Shown piece after piece: positions 53,114-63,765 of a stretch of 64,000 nt of DNA. The notes under the pieces were generated by a model. That model saw only the letters and a list, made by a program, of their open reading frames with translations. It made no database searches and was not told where the DNA came from. This DNA comes from Calliphora vicina (Eukaryota; Arthropoda; Insecta; Diptera; Calliphoridae): contig NC_088781.1 in the NCBI RefSeq assembly GCF_958450345.1, positions 73,201,140-73,265,139 of the forward strand. Reading direction: 5' to 3'. Position 1 is the stretch's first letter, and every line of letters starts with the position of its first letter. Position numbers and translations under genes: made by a program.

Positions 53114-54445
53114 ATGGCAAATCGAAATAATCTAATCAGACCAGTTTTAAATAACCCTCCACCACCCCAGGCTCAAAATGCTTTAGTACAAGATCAGGAA
53201 GACAATATTGCAAATATAGTACGTAGAATACTGTTAGAAGAACAATCTTCAGGGAATAGACCGTAACAATGACGTAGTAAGATCTCTTAGGGAATTTTCT
53301 GGGAACAGGACAGAATTTAGCTCTTGGAAAAAAAATACGGAGAGAATACTAAAAATTTATGAACCTCTTAAAGGATCGGCAAAATATTTTGACATACTCA
53401 ACATTATCAGAAATAAAATTGTGGGCGATGCTGACATCGCTCTAGAAAGTTATAACACTCCACTGAACTGGAAAAGTATAATTGAATGCTTGACAGTCCA
53501 TTACGCAGACCAACGAGACCTCGGTACCCTCGAATACCAATTAATCTCTATGATTCAGGGTAATAATACGGTACAGGAATTTTATAAAAGGATTTACGGA
53601 CATCTGTCACTAATTTTAACAAGACAGCTTCTTTAGATGAGAGTGAAGATGCCATTTATTTGTTGACTAAAAACTATAGGAATAAGGCTCTTTACACGTT
53701 TGTCAGAGGCCTAAGAGGTGATTTACCAAGATTACTGGGAATTAGGGAACCCAAAGACCTACACGAAGCCTTACACTTGTGCTTAAAGTTGGATATCCAA
53801 CAATTCAGAACACAACAGGCCAATGGCACTAACAGAATCGCGCCTCCCACTCATCATAGGAAATTTAACAATAACTAACCCGAACCAAATATTCTATCCA
53901 CAACTGGCACATATACCTCAGCCTTCTATGCCAAGATTTAGTATGCATCCACGTAACAATCAATGACATCAGTTCCATAACACATACGGACAAAACTTCC
54001 GTAACCCATATCAACAAAATTTCCAAAACCCGTACGGACAAAATTACGATAGAAATTATAATTACCAATTATACAACAAAATCCCCAACCATCCCATTTA
54101 CCACCACCAAGACCTAATCAACCAAAACCTCCAGTCCCTATGGACATTGATTCTACTATGTATTCCAAAAAAGTAAATTACATAAATCGCCCTCTACCAG
54201 ATAATAGATTTTCAGGTCTTAGACCTTTGCCCCAATTTAACCAACCGCGCAAATTACAAAGAATTAACCATATTGAACAAGATCAGCATGATCCCGTACC
54301 TGACACTAACAATAAGACAGAGATACAGGAACCTTCACTAGGGGATGAAGGAATACAAGAATTGCCGGACTACTTAGCTGAATATTTCAATGTTTCTGAG
54401 GACGGTGAATACACCGAATTTGCGGATATTCATTTTTTAGATTAA
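53114..54445 (+). pseudogene. Gag of a 17.6/297-like gypsy element (G2)
   Basis: Starts MANRNNLIRPVLNNPPPP and stops after about 50 codons (53263). The body continues in a second frame, VRSLREFSGNRTEFSSWKKN to LEYQLISMIQGNNTVQEFYK, and a third, LLTKNYRNKALYTFVRGLRG followed by DLPRLLGIREPKDLHEALHL to 53878. An Asn/Tyr/Gln-rich stretch follows, and the last part (54140-54445) ends in an acidic tail EDGEYTEFADIHFLD. The LGTLEY..IQG and TFVRGL..LPRLLG blocks mark the gypsy/17.6/297 group (insect errantivirus relatives). It would form the particle. At least three frameshifts. Confidence 0.85.
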
Positions 54446-54758
54446 GACCTTATTTTCAGTGTAAAGACAGTAATGGTAAAATATTTAGGTTTTTAATCGA
54501 CACATGGTCAAATAAAAATTATATCCAACCTGAATTAGTTAAAAACCCAATACCTAATGAAAACGTTTTCCAAGCAAACTCCGTAGGTGGGAAGGTTACA
54601 ATCACCCATCATACATTAATCAATCTATTTGGAGTACAATCAGAAAACCTAAAATTCTTTCTATTGCCATCACTGAAATCATTCCATGGCCTTCTAGGCA
54701 ACGACAGTTTAAAAAAGTTAAACGCAATTATTTACACTTCTCAAAACTTTATGATAAT
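54446..54758 (+). pseudogene. Protease region of G2 pol
   Basis: The frame overlaps the gag end and reads KIFRFLIDTWSNKNYIQPEL (about 54480-54535): the DTG active site has Trp for Gly (DTW), which should abolish activity. It continues GGKVTITHHTLINLFGV and FHGLLGNDSLKKLNAIIY (second protease block LLGND). It is cut at 54758 by a hAT element; the pol frame resumes at 55648. Confidence 0.82.
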
Positions 54759-55639
54759 CAGGGAAACCGAAAATATGCTCTAAAAAAAGCGTTTTAAGCG
54801 CTTTAAATATGCAGTAAAAACTTTAAAATATGCTCTTAAAATTTAAAAATATGCTCTTAAAAAATCAAACTTTTACATAATTTATAACCAAAAAATATAC
54901 TTTAATTTAAAAAATCAATACAATTTATTTCTAAAAAGGTAAAGTAACATAAAATAAACAAAAATAACAAGAACTAAACAAGTATAACAAAAAATAAATA
55001 CAACATAAAAACAATAGCAACTTAAGTTATGCAAAGGCCTCGAGGGGTATTTTTTGATGATATTTTATATAAATATAAAGTCACTTCTTCATTTAGGGTT
55101 ATTATTGCAATAAATTACAAAATGTTGACTTAAATTTTCAAATAGAAATCGTCTATTGGATCTGAAAACATTTTTATACATAGAAAATGTTCTTTCGACA
55201 TCAATTGATGTTATAGGAGCAAATTTAAAAGATAATATTTCTTTAACAATTAAAACGGTTAAGTTTGAATTAGAACTAAAATTTGATATGTAAATGGTGC
55301 TATTATTAAAATAGTGCTTATTTTATATTAAAAAAAAACTATATATTTTTCAATTTTGAATTTTAAACAAAGGAAGTAAAAACCTGTAACACAACAGCGA
55401 AAAATAAGTAAGACAAAATATATTTTTGATAAAATCAAAATATGCTATTAAACAGTAAAATATGCTCTAAAACGCAAAAATATGACATAAATATGCTCCT
55501 AAAACAAATATATGTAAAAATATGCACTAACAAATCGATGCCAAAATTCTTAAATTGTTCTGAAACGTGTAAGTATCTTATCAATGTGCCCATTAGACTC
55601 ACCAGAAAAAACATGCATTTGCATATTTTGGTTTCCCTG
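54759..55639. mobile_element. Non-autonomous hAT element, 881 bp
   Basis: Ends CAGGGAAACCGAAAATATGC and GCATATTTTGGTTTCCCTG form an approximately 19-bp TIR with one mismatch and one indel, flanked by 8-bp ATGATAAT/ATGACAAT (one difference). AAATATGCTCT-type repeats occur about ten times near both ends (54775-54870, 55436-55530). No transposase frame seen. The G2 pol frame continues across the insertion if one TSD copy is dropped. Confidence 0.85.
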
Positions 55640-55647
55640 ATGACAAT

Positions 55648-56432
55648 TAATAATTCTATAAAAGTACACATTAAACAACAACAATCGGAATCTGTAAATA
55701 ACATAAACATTAGGACAAATCACTTAACGAACGAACAAACCTTAAAATTAATGAGACTATGTAAAACATACTCTTCACTTTTTTCGAAACCAGACGAAAA
55801 ATTAACATTTACTACGACCGTAAAAGCAGAAATAAGGACATCGACTGACGACCCAATTTATAGCAAGAGTTATCCATATCCATATCCTTTATCTATGAGT
55901 CGAGAAACAAATTAATGAATTGCTCGATCACGGAATAATAAGACCATCCAGGTCTCCATACAATTCTCCTGTATTGGTAGTACCGAAAAAAATGGATGCT
56001 TCCAAAGAAAAAAAATATAGAATGGTCATAGATTATAGGAAACTAAATAGTGTGACTACACCGGACAGATATCCGAAACCACAAATAAATGAGGTCTTAG
56101 CACAGCTTGGTAAGAATAAGTGGTTCTCAGTATTAGTCCTGAAAAGCGGGTTCCACCAAATACTGCTCAGGGAAAAGGATATTGAGAAAACCGCATTTTC
56201 TGTAAATAACGGAAAATACGAATTTCTAGATTACCTTTTGGTTTGAAAAATGCTCCCGCAACATTTCAGCGAGCATTAGATGATATCCTAAGAGAACATA
56301 TTGGAAGAATATGTTTCGTCTATATCGACGATATCATAGTTTTTGGTCAAGATGAAAATTCTCATCTAGAAAACATAAAGACCATTTTAGGTACATTACA
56401 ACGGGCAAACATGAAAATACAATTGGATAAAT
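55648..56432 (+). pseudogene. Reverse transcriptase of G2 pol
   Basis: After a linker with YSSLFSKPDEKLTFTTTVKA, RT reads LLDHGIIRPSRSPYNSPVLV, VPKKMDASKEKKYRMVIDYR, PQINEVLAQLGKNKWFSVLV (the expected LDLKSGFHQI has become LVLKSGFHQI, so the first catalytic Asp is replaced by Val), KNAPATFQRALDDILREHIG and FVYIDDIIVFGQDENSHLEN (YIDD box intact, about 56315-56350). Frameshifts near 55910 and 56235. It is truncated at 56432 by the LTR that starts at 56435; thumb, RNase H, integrase and any env are missing. Confidence 0.88.
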
Positions 56433-57219
56433 GTTGTGACGACCAAAAGTCGTGGCCTCGTTTTTGGGTCCACATGATGTCTTGTTGACAATTATTATAG
56501 TCCTTGGTCCAACATAATGCCTTCCAGCTTTAACTATATGCGACCGATATGCCTAAATCTTTTTAATTAGTCTTAAGTCTGAATTTGAATTTACCTAAGT
56601 TATAATGAATTACATGTGTTTATTTAAATCATTATTTAAATCTAGTTGTCCGTTATCGACCAAGAGATTGGCCACCTGGCGGCGATTGTTAGTTTTATTG
56701 TCTTGTGGAATATGTATAATTACACCACCGTGTGGTGTGTATGATCTTATACACCAGCGTTGCCACTCATAAAATATTTTTCCTACCAAATAAAAACTAC
56801 CAAAACCTACCAAATTTTAAATATTTGTGAAATGCTATTTGGATTCCTTTCAAAATTAATAGTTAAATTAAAATTATATTATTGCTGCTATAGCATTACC
56901 CTGAGGATGAATATTATTTAATTACACTACAATCATAATTATGTCACATCTAAAAATTGTGTGTGAATCGTTTTATAATTGACCATAAGCCCCATATAAG
57001 GCCCATTTCTAAAACTTATTTTAAGGAGCATAAAACTCCTAAAAGTGTTGGTATGCCGACAAAATTCAACACAAATAAGTTTAATGGCGATCGGTACATA
57101 ATTGGTAATAGCTGCCCACTTCTGAAAATCACTCACGAAAATAAATTATTGAAATTTTAAAAGAAAAATGCTTTTGCTCACTACTTATTACTTCTTTTAA
57201 CATGACTACACACAATATA

Positions 57220-58677
57220 CACTTGGCCGCATAATTTTGCATACAAGAACGAAAATTAAAAGTATACTCCAATTTTGGATATAAAAATAAACGCTACTCA
57301 TTTGAAATGTTTTATATAAAACTCTTAAATATTAAAGAACACAACTGCATTGTAAAATGCATATTTAAGAATCAAAAAAAAACAGATAGGAATTCAATTC
57401 ATAAAAAAATTCAATTCCGCATGTAGGCAAAAGTTTGCGTACATAAAAAAATGAAATATTACTGATTTTTATAAATTAAACTGTATTTTAATAATTAGTT
57501 GGAAAACACCGACGACCAAGAACATCATGAAGGCGTTTTGTAATTGAGGAAACCAGTTTTTCGGTGTATTTGGAACTAATATTTCTCCATTCCTCAGTTA
57601 ATACTGTTTGAAGCATTTCATTTAATGTTATTACATGGTTTCATATTTTTCACTCCAGCAAATCCCATAAATGTTCTATGGGATTTAGGTCTGGTGACTG
57701 CGGAGAAGTTTCCAATTGTTTTTGTTTTATTAAACAACTACCAAAGCCTTGTGTTGTGTGTAGTATGCTTTGGGTCATTGTCTTGCAGGAATATATAATC
57801 ATCTTCAATGCCCAATTTGCTAACACTTTCGGTAAGATTTTTCATTAGAATGTCTAAATAGACCTTATGATCCATTGTCGATTGAATAAATTCTAAATTT
57901 CCCACGCCTTCACTTGTCATGTACCCCCATACCATCACTGCACCACCACCATGCTTAACTGTTAGTATTAAATTTTTGGGACTAAGCACTGTACAAGGCT
58001 TTCTCCAAACAAACTGACGGTCTTTTATGCCAAATATGCAGTAGTTGCATTCATCCGTGAACAGAACATTTTTCCAGAACTCTGGAGGCATATTTATGTA
58101 TTCTTTAGTGAAAGCAATTCGTTTTTGTCTATTAACTATCAAAACTGACGGCTTTTTCCGTGCTACATGGCTTCTATAGCTGGCCTTTTTCAAAATTCTG
58201 AGCACAGTGTCTTAAGACACATGTTTATTAAATTGTGAATTTAAGTTTTCAGCCATTTTTGATACAGTAAATCTGGGGTTTTTCTTCACAGATTGCATTA
58301 TAACCCTTTTTTCGCGTTCAGTTAATTTTGTTGGACGACCAGAACGAGGCTTTGGGACAAAAATTCCAGTATTTTTAAAATTGTTTATCACTCTCTGGAT
58401 GGAGGAGTGAGTACGTTTAACTACTTGATCGATTTCGCGCAAAGTTTTCCCTTGTTTCCGCAAATGTATAATAATTTTACGTTCAGCTACATTAATTAAT
58501 TTTCTGTTTGCCATTTCTTGAAATTATTCCAATTTGAAACAAAAAAATTTCAAAAATCACTTTTATGATGAGTTTGAAACAAAAACTGCAGTATTGTAGT
58601 ATCACACAATAACAAAAACAGTTACAAATTACCTTTAATTTGTATGTACGCATACTTTTGCATACACGAAAAGTTTG
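57220..58677 (-). mobile_element. Tc1-type transposon, 1458 bp
   Basis: Flanked by TA (57218-57219, 58678-58679). An outer motif (GCATAATTTTGCATACAAG at the left; inverse TTTTCGTGTATGCAAAAG at the right) and an inner motif GGCAAAAGTTTGCGTACATA (57428; inverse at 58646) suggest an IR/DR arrangement with two binding sites per end. Carries one transposase on the minus strand. Length is normal for Tc1. Confidence 0.85.
57491..58514 (-). pseudogene. Tc1 transposase (DD34E), one stop and one frameshift
   Basis: Starts MANRKLINVAERKIIIHLRK with a paired-like DNA-binding domain: first HTH GKTLREIDQVVKRTHSSIQR, then GRPTKLTEREKRVIMQSVKK and a second HTH to residue 100, where a TAA (58212-58214) interrupts. 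The catalytic domain follows: VLFTDECNYCIFG (first Asp), GGGAVMVWGYMTSEGVGNLE, DDYIFLQDNDPKHTTHNTRL (second Asp), then a frameshift near 57742 and SPDLNPIEHLWDLLE (Glu), ending LHDVLGRRCFPTNY. All three acidic residues are present. A near-complete but dead transposase. Confidence 0.9.
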
Positions 58678-59024
58678 TATACCATTGTTTTTAAGCTGTT
58701 AATTATATCCAAACTTTGCAAATGCAAAAAGAAAATACCTATCGTAATTTTCAAATGTTTATCTATTAGGGTATTCATTCGATTAACCGTTAATCGGTTA
58801 ACCGATTAATTTTGGACGGTTAACTGTTCGATTAATTTAAAATTGCCGATTTTCAAATAAAAAATAAACCGATTAATTTGTGTCGATTAACCGATTAAAC
58901 GAAATTACTATTTTTGCACTTTAAACAATTTTTTTGTATTCATTCCCTTTCAATTCAAATACAAATTTCAAATTAAAATTATATATTTTTTGAACATCCA
59001 ATAAACATGATTAGTGAGTATGTA

Positions 59025-59972
59025 CAAGGTGTCGCAAAAGTAAACTTCCGATGTTTTTGGCTGTAATTAAAAAAAATTAAAAACTTTGATTCTTCTTCTG
59101 GATTATTTTTATTTGGTATTTCAATTTTTTTTACATCAAGTCGAGAATATGATGTCATGTAAATGGCCGTCGCCACAGTTGATAGTCATTTGAGCCCTTT
59201 TTATGTCATTACCATAACTTTGGCCAAAACATCCGGCGATAGATCCTCACATTCTTGACGGATATTGTCTTTAAGAGCTGCAAGAGTCTGAGGCTTGTTG
59301 ACATAAACCCTCGACTTCAAAAAGCCCCACAAAAAGAAGTCTGGAGTGGTCAAATCAGGCGATCTTGCCAGCCAGTGCAAATTGCCAAAACGGGGGATTA
59401 GGCGCCCGGGAAATGCATCCTTCAGCATATCGGTTGTGGCACGTGCAGTGTGTGCCGTTGCACCGTCCTGTTGGAACCACATGTTTTCCAATCCCAATTC
59501 ATCAAGTTGCGGCAAAAAGAACTCGTTGATCATTGCTCTGTAGCGCTTACCATTCACGGTAACCATTTGGCCCGCGACGTCTTCGAAGAAAAAATGTCCG
59601 ATGATTCCTCCAGCGAAAACAGCACACCATACAGTGACTTTGAGCGGGTGTAATGACTCTTCGTGGGTTACACGCGGATTTTCAGTGCCCCAGAAGCGTA
59701 AATTTAGCTTATTTACGTACCCGCTAAGATGGAAATGGGCTTCATCACTCATGATTATTTTTGATGAAAAATCATCTTCCTCTTGGTGGTGATTAAGGTC
59801 AAATAAATAGTCAGCAATATTCCGCGTTCTGGAGCAGTGTATCGTAACATTGTTTATTAACGTGTATTTCGCATGTGTTTACTACACAAATGTCAAAACA
59901 GAACTGACATTAGGGGCCAATCGCAAAATTTATAGCATTTTCTGATAGGAGGATTACTTTTGCGCCACCTTG
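59025..59972 (-). mobile_element. Mariner-like DD41D transposon, internally deleted
   Basis: CAAGGTGTCGCAAAAGTAA at the left and the inverse of TTACTTTTGCGCCACCTTG at the right form a 19-bp TIR with one mismatch, with TA flanks (59023-59024, 59973-59974). Encodes the C-terminal part of a transposase on the minus strand. Short for an autonomous element (usually about 1.3 kb), so the DNA-binding part is deleted. Confidence 0.88.
59201..59752 (-). pseudogene. DD41D (rosa-like) transposase, catalytic part
   Basis: 183 open residues from MSDEAHFHLSGYVNKLNLRF (first Asp in SDEAHF). In-frame coding extends upstream to about 59825 without Met (YLFDLNHHQEEDDFSSKIIM). Motifs: WCAVFAGGIIGHFFFEDVAG, MWFQQDGATAHTARATTDML (second Asp), ARSPDLTTPDFFLWGFLKSR (third Asp 42 residues on, giving DD41D), VNKPQTLAALKDNIRQE. 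The catalytic core is open and complete, but the N-terminal HTH domain is absent and the frame runs into non-coding sequence at 59201. Tc1-mariner superfamily, DD41D group. Confidence 0.88.
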
Positions 59973-61439
59973 TATAACAACTGACATATTTAATTTACAT
60001 GTCTTTGAAACTTTGTATTTACATTTATAGACGAAACTTTTCTTTGAAATTAGTCTTTTATCATAACTAAACGAAACTATTTAACTAATCAAAATCTAAA
60101 ACAATCCAAAAAGGAATATTCTTTATCATGGGTGGCATTTACACTTTGATTTAAAGTCATGTCGTTTTTTTTGTTTTTCTTTTAAAACCCCTACGAAAAT
60201 CCCCTTGCATTTATACGATGCCTTTTTTGTCAACCACGTTTGCCTTTTGAAAAAGACGTTTTCTGAAAAACAGAAAACTTGCCTTTTGTTTAGACGTCAC
60301 AATTTGTTAGTACAAAAAATAAAACATGATTTTTAGTCATGACTTAAAGTCATAATGTAAATGCCCCCATGCTTTTGATTTCTGAAACATATACAATCAG
60401 CGAGAGAGTTTTTTTTTTCAAGAAAAGTTTTATTAAATCGAAAGAAAAAAATCGTTTAAATTATATTCTTTTTATAAAATATTATTTCAGAAGATCTCAC
60501 TAAAACCCTAAAAACTCACACATCGCTCATTTGCTGCAACAACGTTATAATTCATAAAAAGTCGTTTCGAGAAAAACGTCTTTGAATATTTTATGACATT
60601 TTACTATTTCTTAAATAAATTTTCAACAAATCATGCGATTTCAGAAATATAAATAGATGTTAATATCTTTCTAATTTGTATTTAACCCAAATTTTTACTT
60701 ATCAAATATACGAGAAAACATGAATTTTAATTTTGATGTTTACAACAAAAAAACACTTGCAGCAAATAGGCGATATGTTTACAAAAATTATCTCAAATAC
60801 CTTATTTGCTGTTTTTTATGCTTTGTACACAAAATTCGTTGTTGTATTTTCAATTTAAAATTAAAATAGAAATTATTCGGTTAATCGAACAATTTTAAAT
60901 TAACCGATTATTAACCGAATAAATCTTAACCTCGATTAATTATTTGCTCGATTAACCGATTAAACCAAAAACCCGATTAATTGAATACACTATTATCTAT
61001 ACATAAAAACTAATTTCAAATGATTACCGTTGTTATTTACGACTAAAATAGACTGTTAAAATATATAAAGTAGTTTGAACGCAAACTTATTTTTGAAATA
61101 TTTAAAATGTGTAAATTAAATGTATAATACGTTAAAAGTTTTAGTATTGCAAGGCTTTTGGCATTTTTTGAACTGAACACTACTAAATACGTACTCATTT
61201 ACTTGAATAAACTAAAAATTAAAGATAATTCTGTCTTCATATTTTATAAATAAATTTATTATTTTAGATTAACATAGTTTTTTTTGTTAATTTGTTCTTA
61301 AAATGCTACAAAAATCGGAACAAACCAACCAAACTACCAAAAGTCAATTTTTTAACTTAAAACTACCAATTTTGGTCCAATTGGACCAAAGCGGCAACGC
61401 TGTTATACACACAAGTGCTTGCGTATTCTCTTCAAAGAA

Positions 61440-61800
61440 GTTGAGTTATCGCTAGCAGAGACAGCTCTGGAGGTTCGGAGTATAATCTCTCTTCGACAAC
61501 TGCGCCACGCTAACCCGGCAATACTGATAAGTTAGTATTGTTGTTTCTGAGTGTAGTAGAGACACCTTTGAGGGCTTGGAGTATAATCTCTCCTCAGAGT
61601 TGTCTTCGAGTAGTATCCTCTCTTATTAAGAGAAGAGAGCTGTAATACCTGCCGGTATTACATACCTGCCGATTTTAGAGAATCTCTTATTAAGAGATGA
61701 ATTGGTCGTACGCTCCCAAGAGAGAGTTGTAATACGAGAGAGTCTCTTATTAAGAGAAGAAGCGGTCTTTCGCTCCTAAGAGAGAGCTGTAATAAGTGGC
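61440..61800. repeat. Degenerate tandem repeats with hairpin cores in an LTR
   Basis: TCTCTTATTAAGAGA (a perfect palindrome) occurs at about 61618, 61683 and 61742, each followed within 40 bp by AGAGAG(C/T)TGTAATA, giving a unit of about 60-65 bp. Upstream, GGAGTATAATCTCTC occurs twice about 100 bp apart (61477, 61577). Such U3 repeats often act as enhancers; function not shown. Confidence 0.75.
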
Positions 61801-61985
61801 GGTCTGTCGGCGAATCGGAAAACTAAAGTTTTAAGAGAATTAAACAATAAAAACATTGTAAATGTGTACTTTGAACGTTGGTGGCTTTTCTTTATTTTGT
61901 CTCTCTCCATAAAAATAAATATTTTGTAACGAACCCTGGACACCGAGAGCTAAAACTAGCATAAGGCAGAAAACGTGTCGTTACA

Positions 61986-63401
61986 ATGCACAGTGGTCGG
62001 TGCTGTATGGAGTCGGCGGCCAAAAATATTCCAGTGTAGGTATCAACTTGTAATTTCGGTCACGGCTTTATAAATATGTCAGAACTGTTTAATGATAAAA
62101 TGGGAGTGTTTGATGACTCATACCCACCCCCTACCATACCTTAGCATCCAAATTCACCACAACGCTCAGTGCGAGGTTATGACATTCTAGTTAATCAAAA
62201 TTCCATATCTCGGTAATAAATAATAGTACATTTATAATTTTTGGTACAATATATAATAAGGATATTACACAAATTTTGTTCAAAAATGGGCGTAATTGTA
62301 CAACTGCCACACCCACTCCCCATATAAGTGAAACTATAAACTTTTTAAAATTGATAAAAAATTAAAAATCAATAAGAATTCTTACTAAAAAAATTGCAAA
62401 CTAAATCTGGGTGTGGTCCGCCCGCTCATGTGAGTTTAATAAAATCGACTCCTTTCAGGCAAGCCAATCAGAATATGTATTTTGAACTTTTGTTTTATAC
62501 GATTGCATTTTTGCCAAAATTTTGAAATTTTTTTGCAATTATAATTTGAGCGTGTTTCTAAATTACTTTCTTCAAATGTGTAGCTCTCACTCTTAATATA
62601 GTTTTTCACGACATCCTTCACTTTTCGAGCTTTTTCAGCATTTTAAGCACCAAATATCAAAAATATGTCTGCGCGAAAGTTTGCAATTATAAGATGTGAC
62701 TATTGCAAAAACAATTTATAATAAGGACCAAATTCATAAAGTAAAAATATTAAAAGTCCTTGGAAAAGAAAAAAACAAACACAATTCTTTACATGCATAA
62801 CAATAACAAAGCAACGCGAACATAAACTAACAAAACACCTCACAAAAATTCAAAGTTGGACATCGAAAACAACGAGGCCGCTTTGGTGTATGGGACATAA
62901 ATCAAAGAGATGCAGCTGAAATTCCCAATTTTAGAATCTTGGAATATTAACTAATAAACCAGAAAAAATCCCATTGGAGACATCGGGGGGAAACACAACT
63001 AAAACTCTAGTTGAAATTGAAATATATGGTCGAACGAACACTAAAAATGACACTGGGCAAATATTAATTTTATAAAAAATACACAAGAAGCTAAACACAT
63101 TGTAATTATCTTAAAATTAAGTTAATACCTTCCAATTCAATATTCATTTTGATTTATTTCAAAAAAACATTTTTTATATGGTTTTAATTTATTTAAAGTT
63201 GCGCTTAATTTTCCACTTTTTCACTCTGCAAAAACCAACTGTCAACATGCTCTCGCTTTTGAAGCTATTCCTGTAGAGTATAGTTGGAATAAAACAAAGA
63301 CAACTATACATTTTTTTATAAGAAATAGTGATGACACATTTGGTGACAAACTTTTCACTTTGTTTTTTTATTTTTGGCCTATGGGATCGACCAGTGTGCA
63401 A
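61986..63401. other. No gene recognised; start resembles a Transib end
   Basis: Begins ATGCACAGTGGTCGG just after the LTR, so the first bases could be a Transib-like CACAGTG terminus, without a partner end. AT-rich, with GCCACACCCACTCCCCATAT near 62310, a motif common in dispersed fly repeats. 62830-63400 may be the LTR preceding the primer site at 63402, but no left terminus was identified. Confidence 0.35.
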
Positions 63402-63419
63402 TGGCGCCCGAGCAGGGAC
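63402..63419 (+). other. Primer binding site of an LTR retrotransposon
   Basis: TGGCGCCCGAGCAGGGAC, the classic 18-base complement of a tRNA 3' end (Lys-type in retroviral elements), lies two bases after GTGTGCA. It marks the end of an LTR and the start of the leader of an element that continues past the window. Confidence 0.8.
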
Positions 63420-63524
63420 TTGAATAAAATTGTCCCAGGAGACAAAACAAAATATATCGAAAGTGTGAAGGCGTTAAGTGTTTAAAGAGAAAAATACTTT
63501 GAACAAACTGCTATTGTGTTGTTT

Positions 63525-63665
63525 ATAAAAACTAAGAAACTGTTATTTGTATTGAAAAAAAAAATTAAGAAACTGTTATTTGTGACTGTTTATCTTATGA
63601 AAACAAAAAAAATAATTGAAATTGTTATTTGTGTTGGAAATAAAAACTAAGAAACTGTTTTCTTA
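63525..63665 (+). repeat. Degenerate tandem repeats in the leader
   Basis: AACTAAGAAACTGTTATTTGT-like units recur about four times (63529, 63563, 63614, 63646) with A-rich spacers. Located between primer site and gag. Confidence 0.7.
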
Positions 63666-63765
63666 CAAAAAAATTCAACAATAAAAATTTTAAAATAAAT
63701 AAAAAAAAACAAAAAGCATATACAAATATAATAAACTAAAACAAGTGGTGTGTGTGATAGTGAAC

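Larger units (their letters stand above)
58767..60992. mobile_element. hAT element, TSD TTATCTAT
   Basis: The left TAGGGTATTCATTCGATTAA and inverted right TAGTGTATTCAATTAATCGG ends match over about 10 bp and fit YARNG; perfect 8-bp TTATCTAT on both sides (58759-58766, 60993-61000). AACCGATTAAT/ATTAACCG repeats crowd both ends (58785-58905, 60875-60980), probable transposase-binding arrays. No transposase. Contains a 948-bp DD41D element. Confidence 0.9.
56755..61402. mobile_element. hAT element, TSD TTATACAC, host of three others
   Basis: CAGCGTTGCCACTC at the left and GCGGCAACGCTG at the right give an 11-12 bp TIR with one mismatch, flanked by perfect 8-bp TTATACAC (56747-56754, 61403-61410). 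ACTACCAAAA/TACCAAAT repeats occur at both ends (56786-56815, 61330-61375). Native sequence about 1.0 kb, no transposase seen. Contains a Tc1 (57220-58677) and a hAT (58767-60992). Confidence 0.88.
56435..61985. mobile_element. LTR (about 0.9 kb) split by a 4.6-kb hAT
   Basis: TGTGACGACCAAAAGTCGTG at the left and GAAAACGTGTCGTTACA at the right could be the ends of one LTR (TGTGACGAC against inverted TGTAACGAC), flanked by ATGT and ATGC. Its two parts are 56435-56754 and 61411-61985. The right part has repeated CTCTTATTAAGAGA hairpins and AATAAAAA/ATAAATAT signals near 61845-61925. The RT of G2 does not resume beyond it. Family not named. Confidence 0.6.

Noticed and set aside
61989..62030. New Transib left end (CACAGTGGTCGG)
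   Set aside because: Only the heptamer fits; no partner end, no TSD, no arm similarity.
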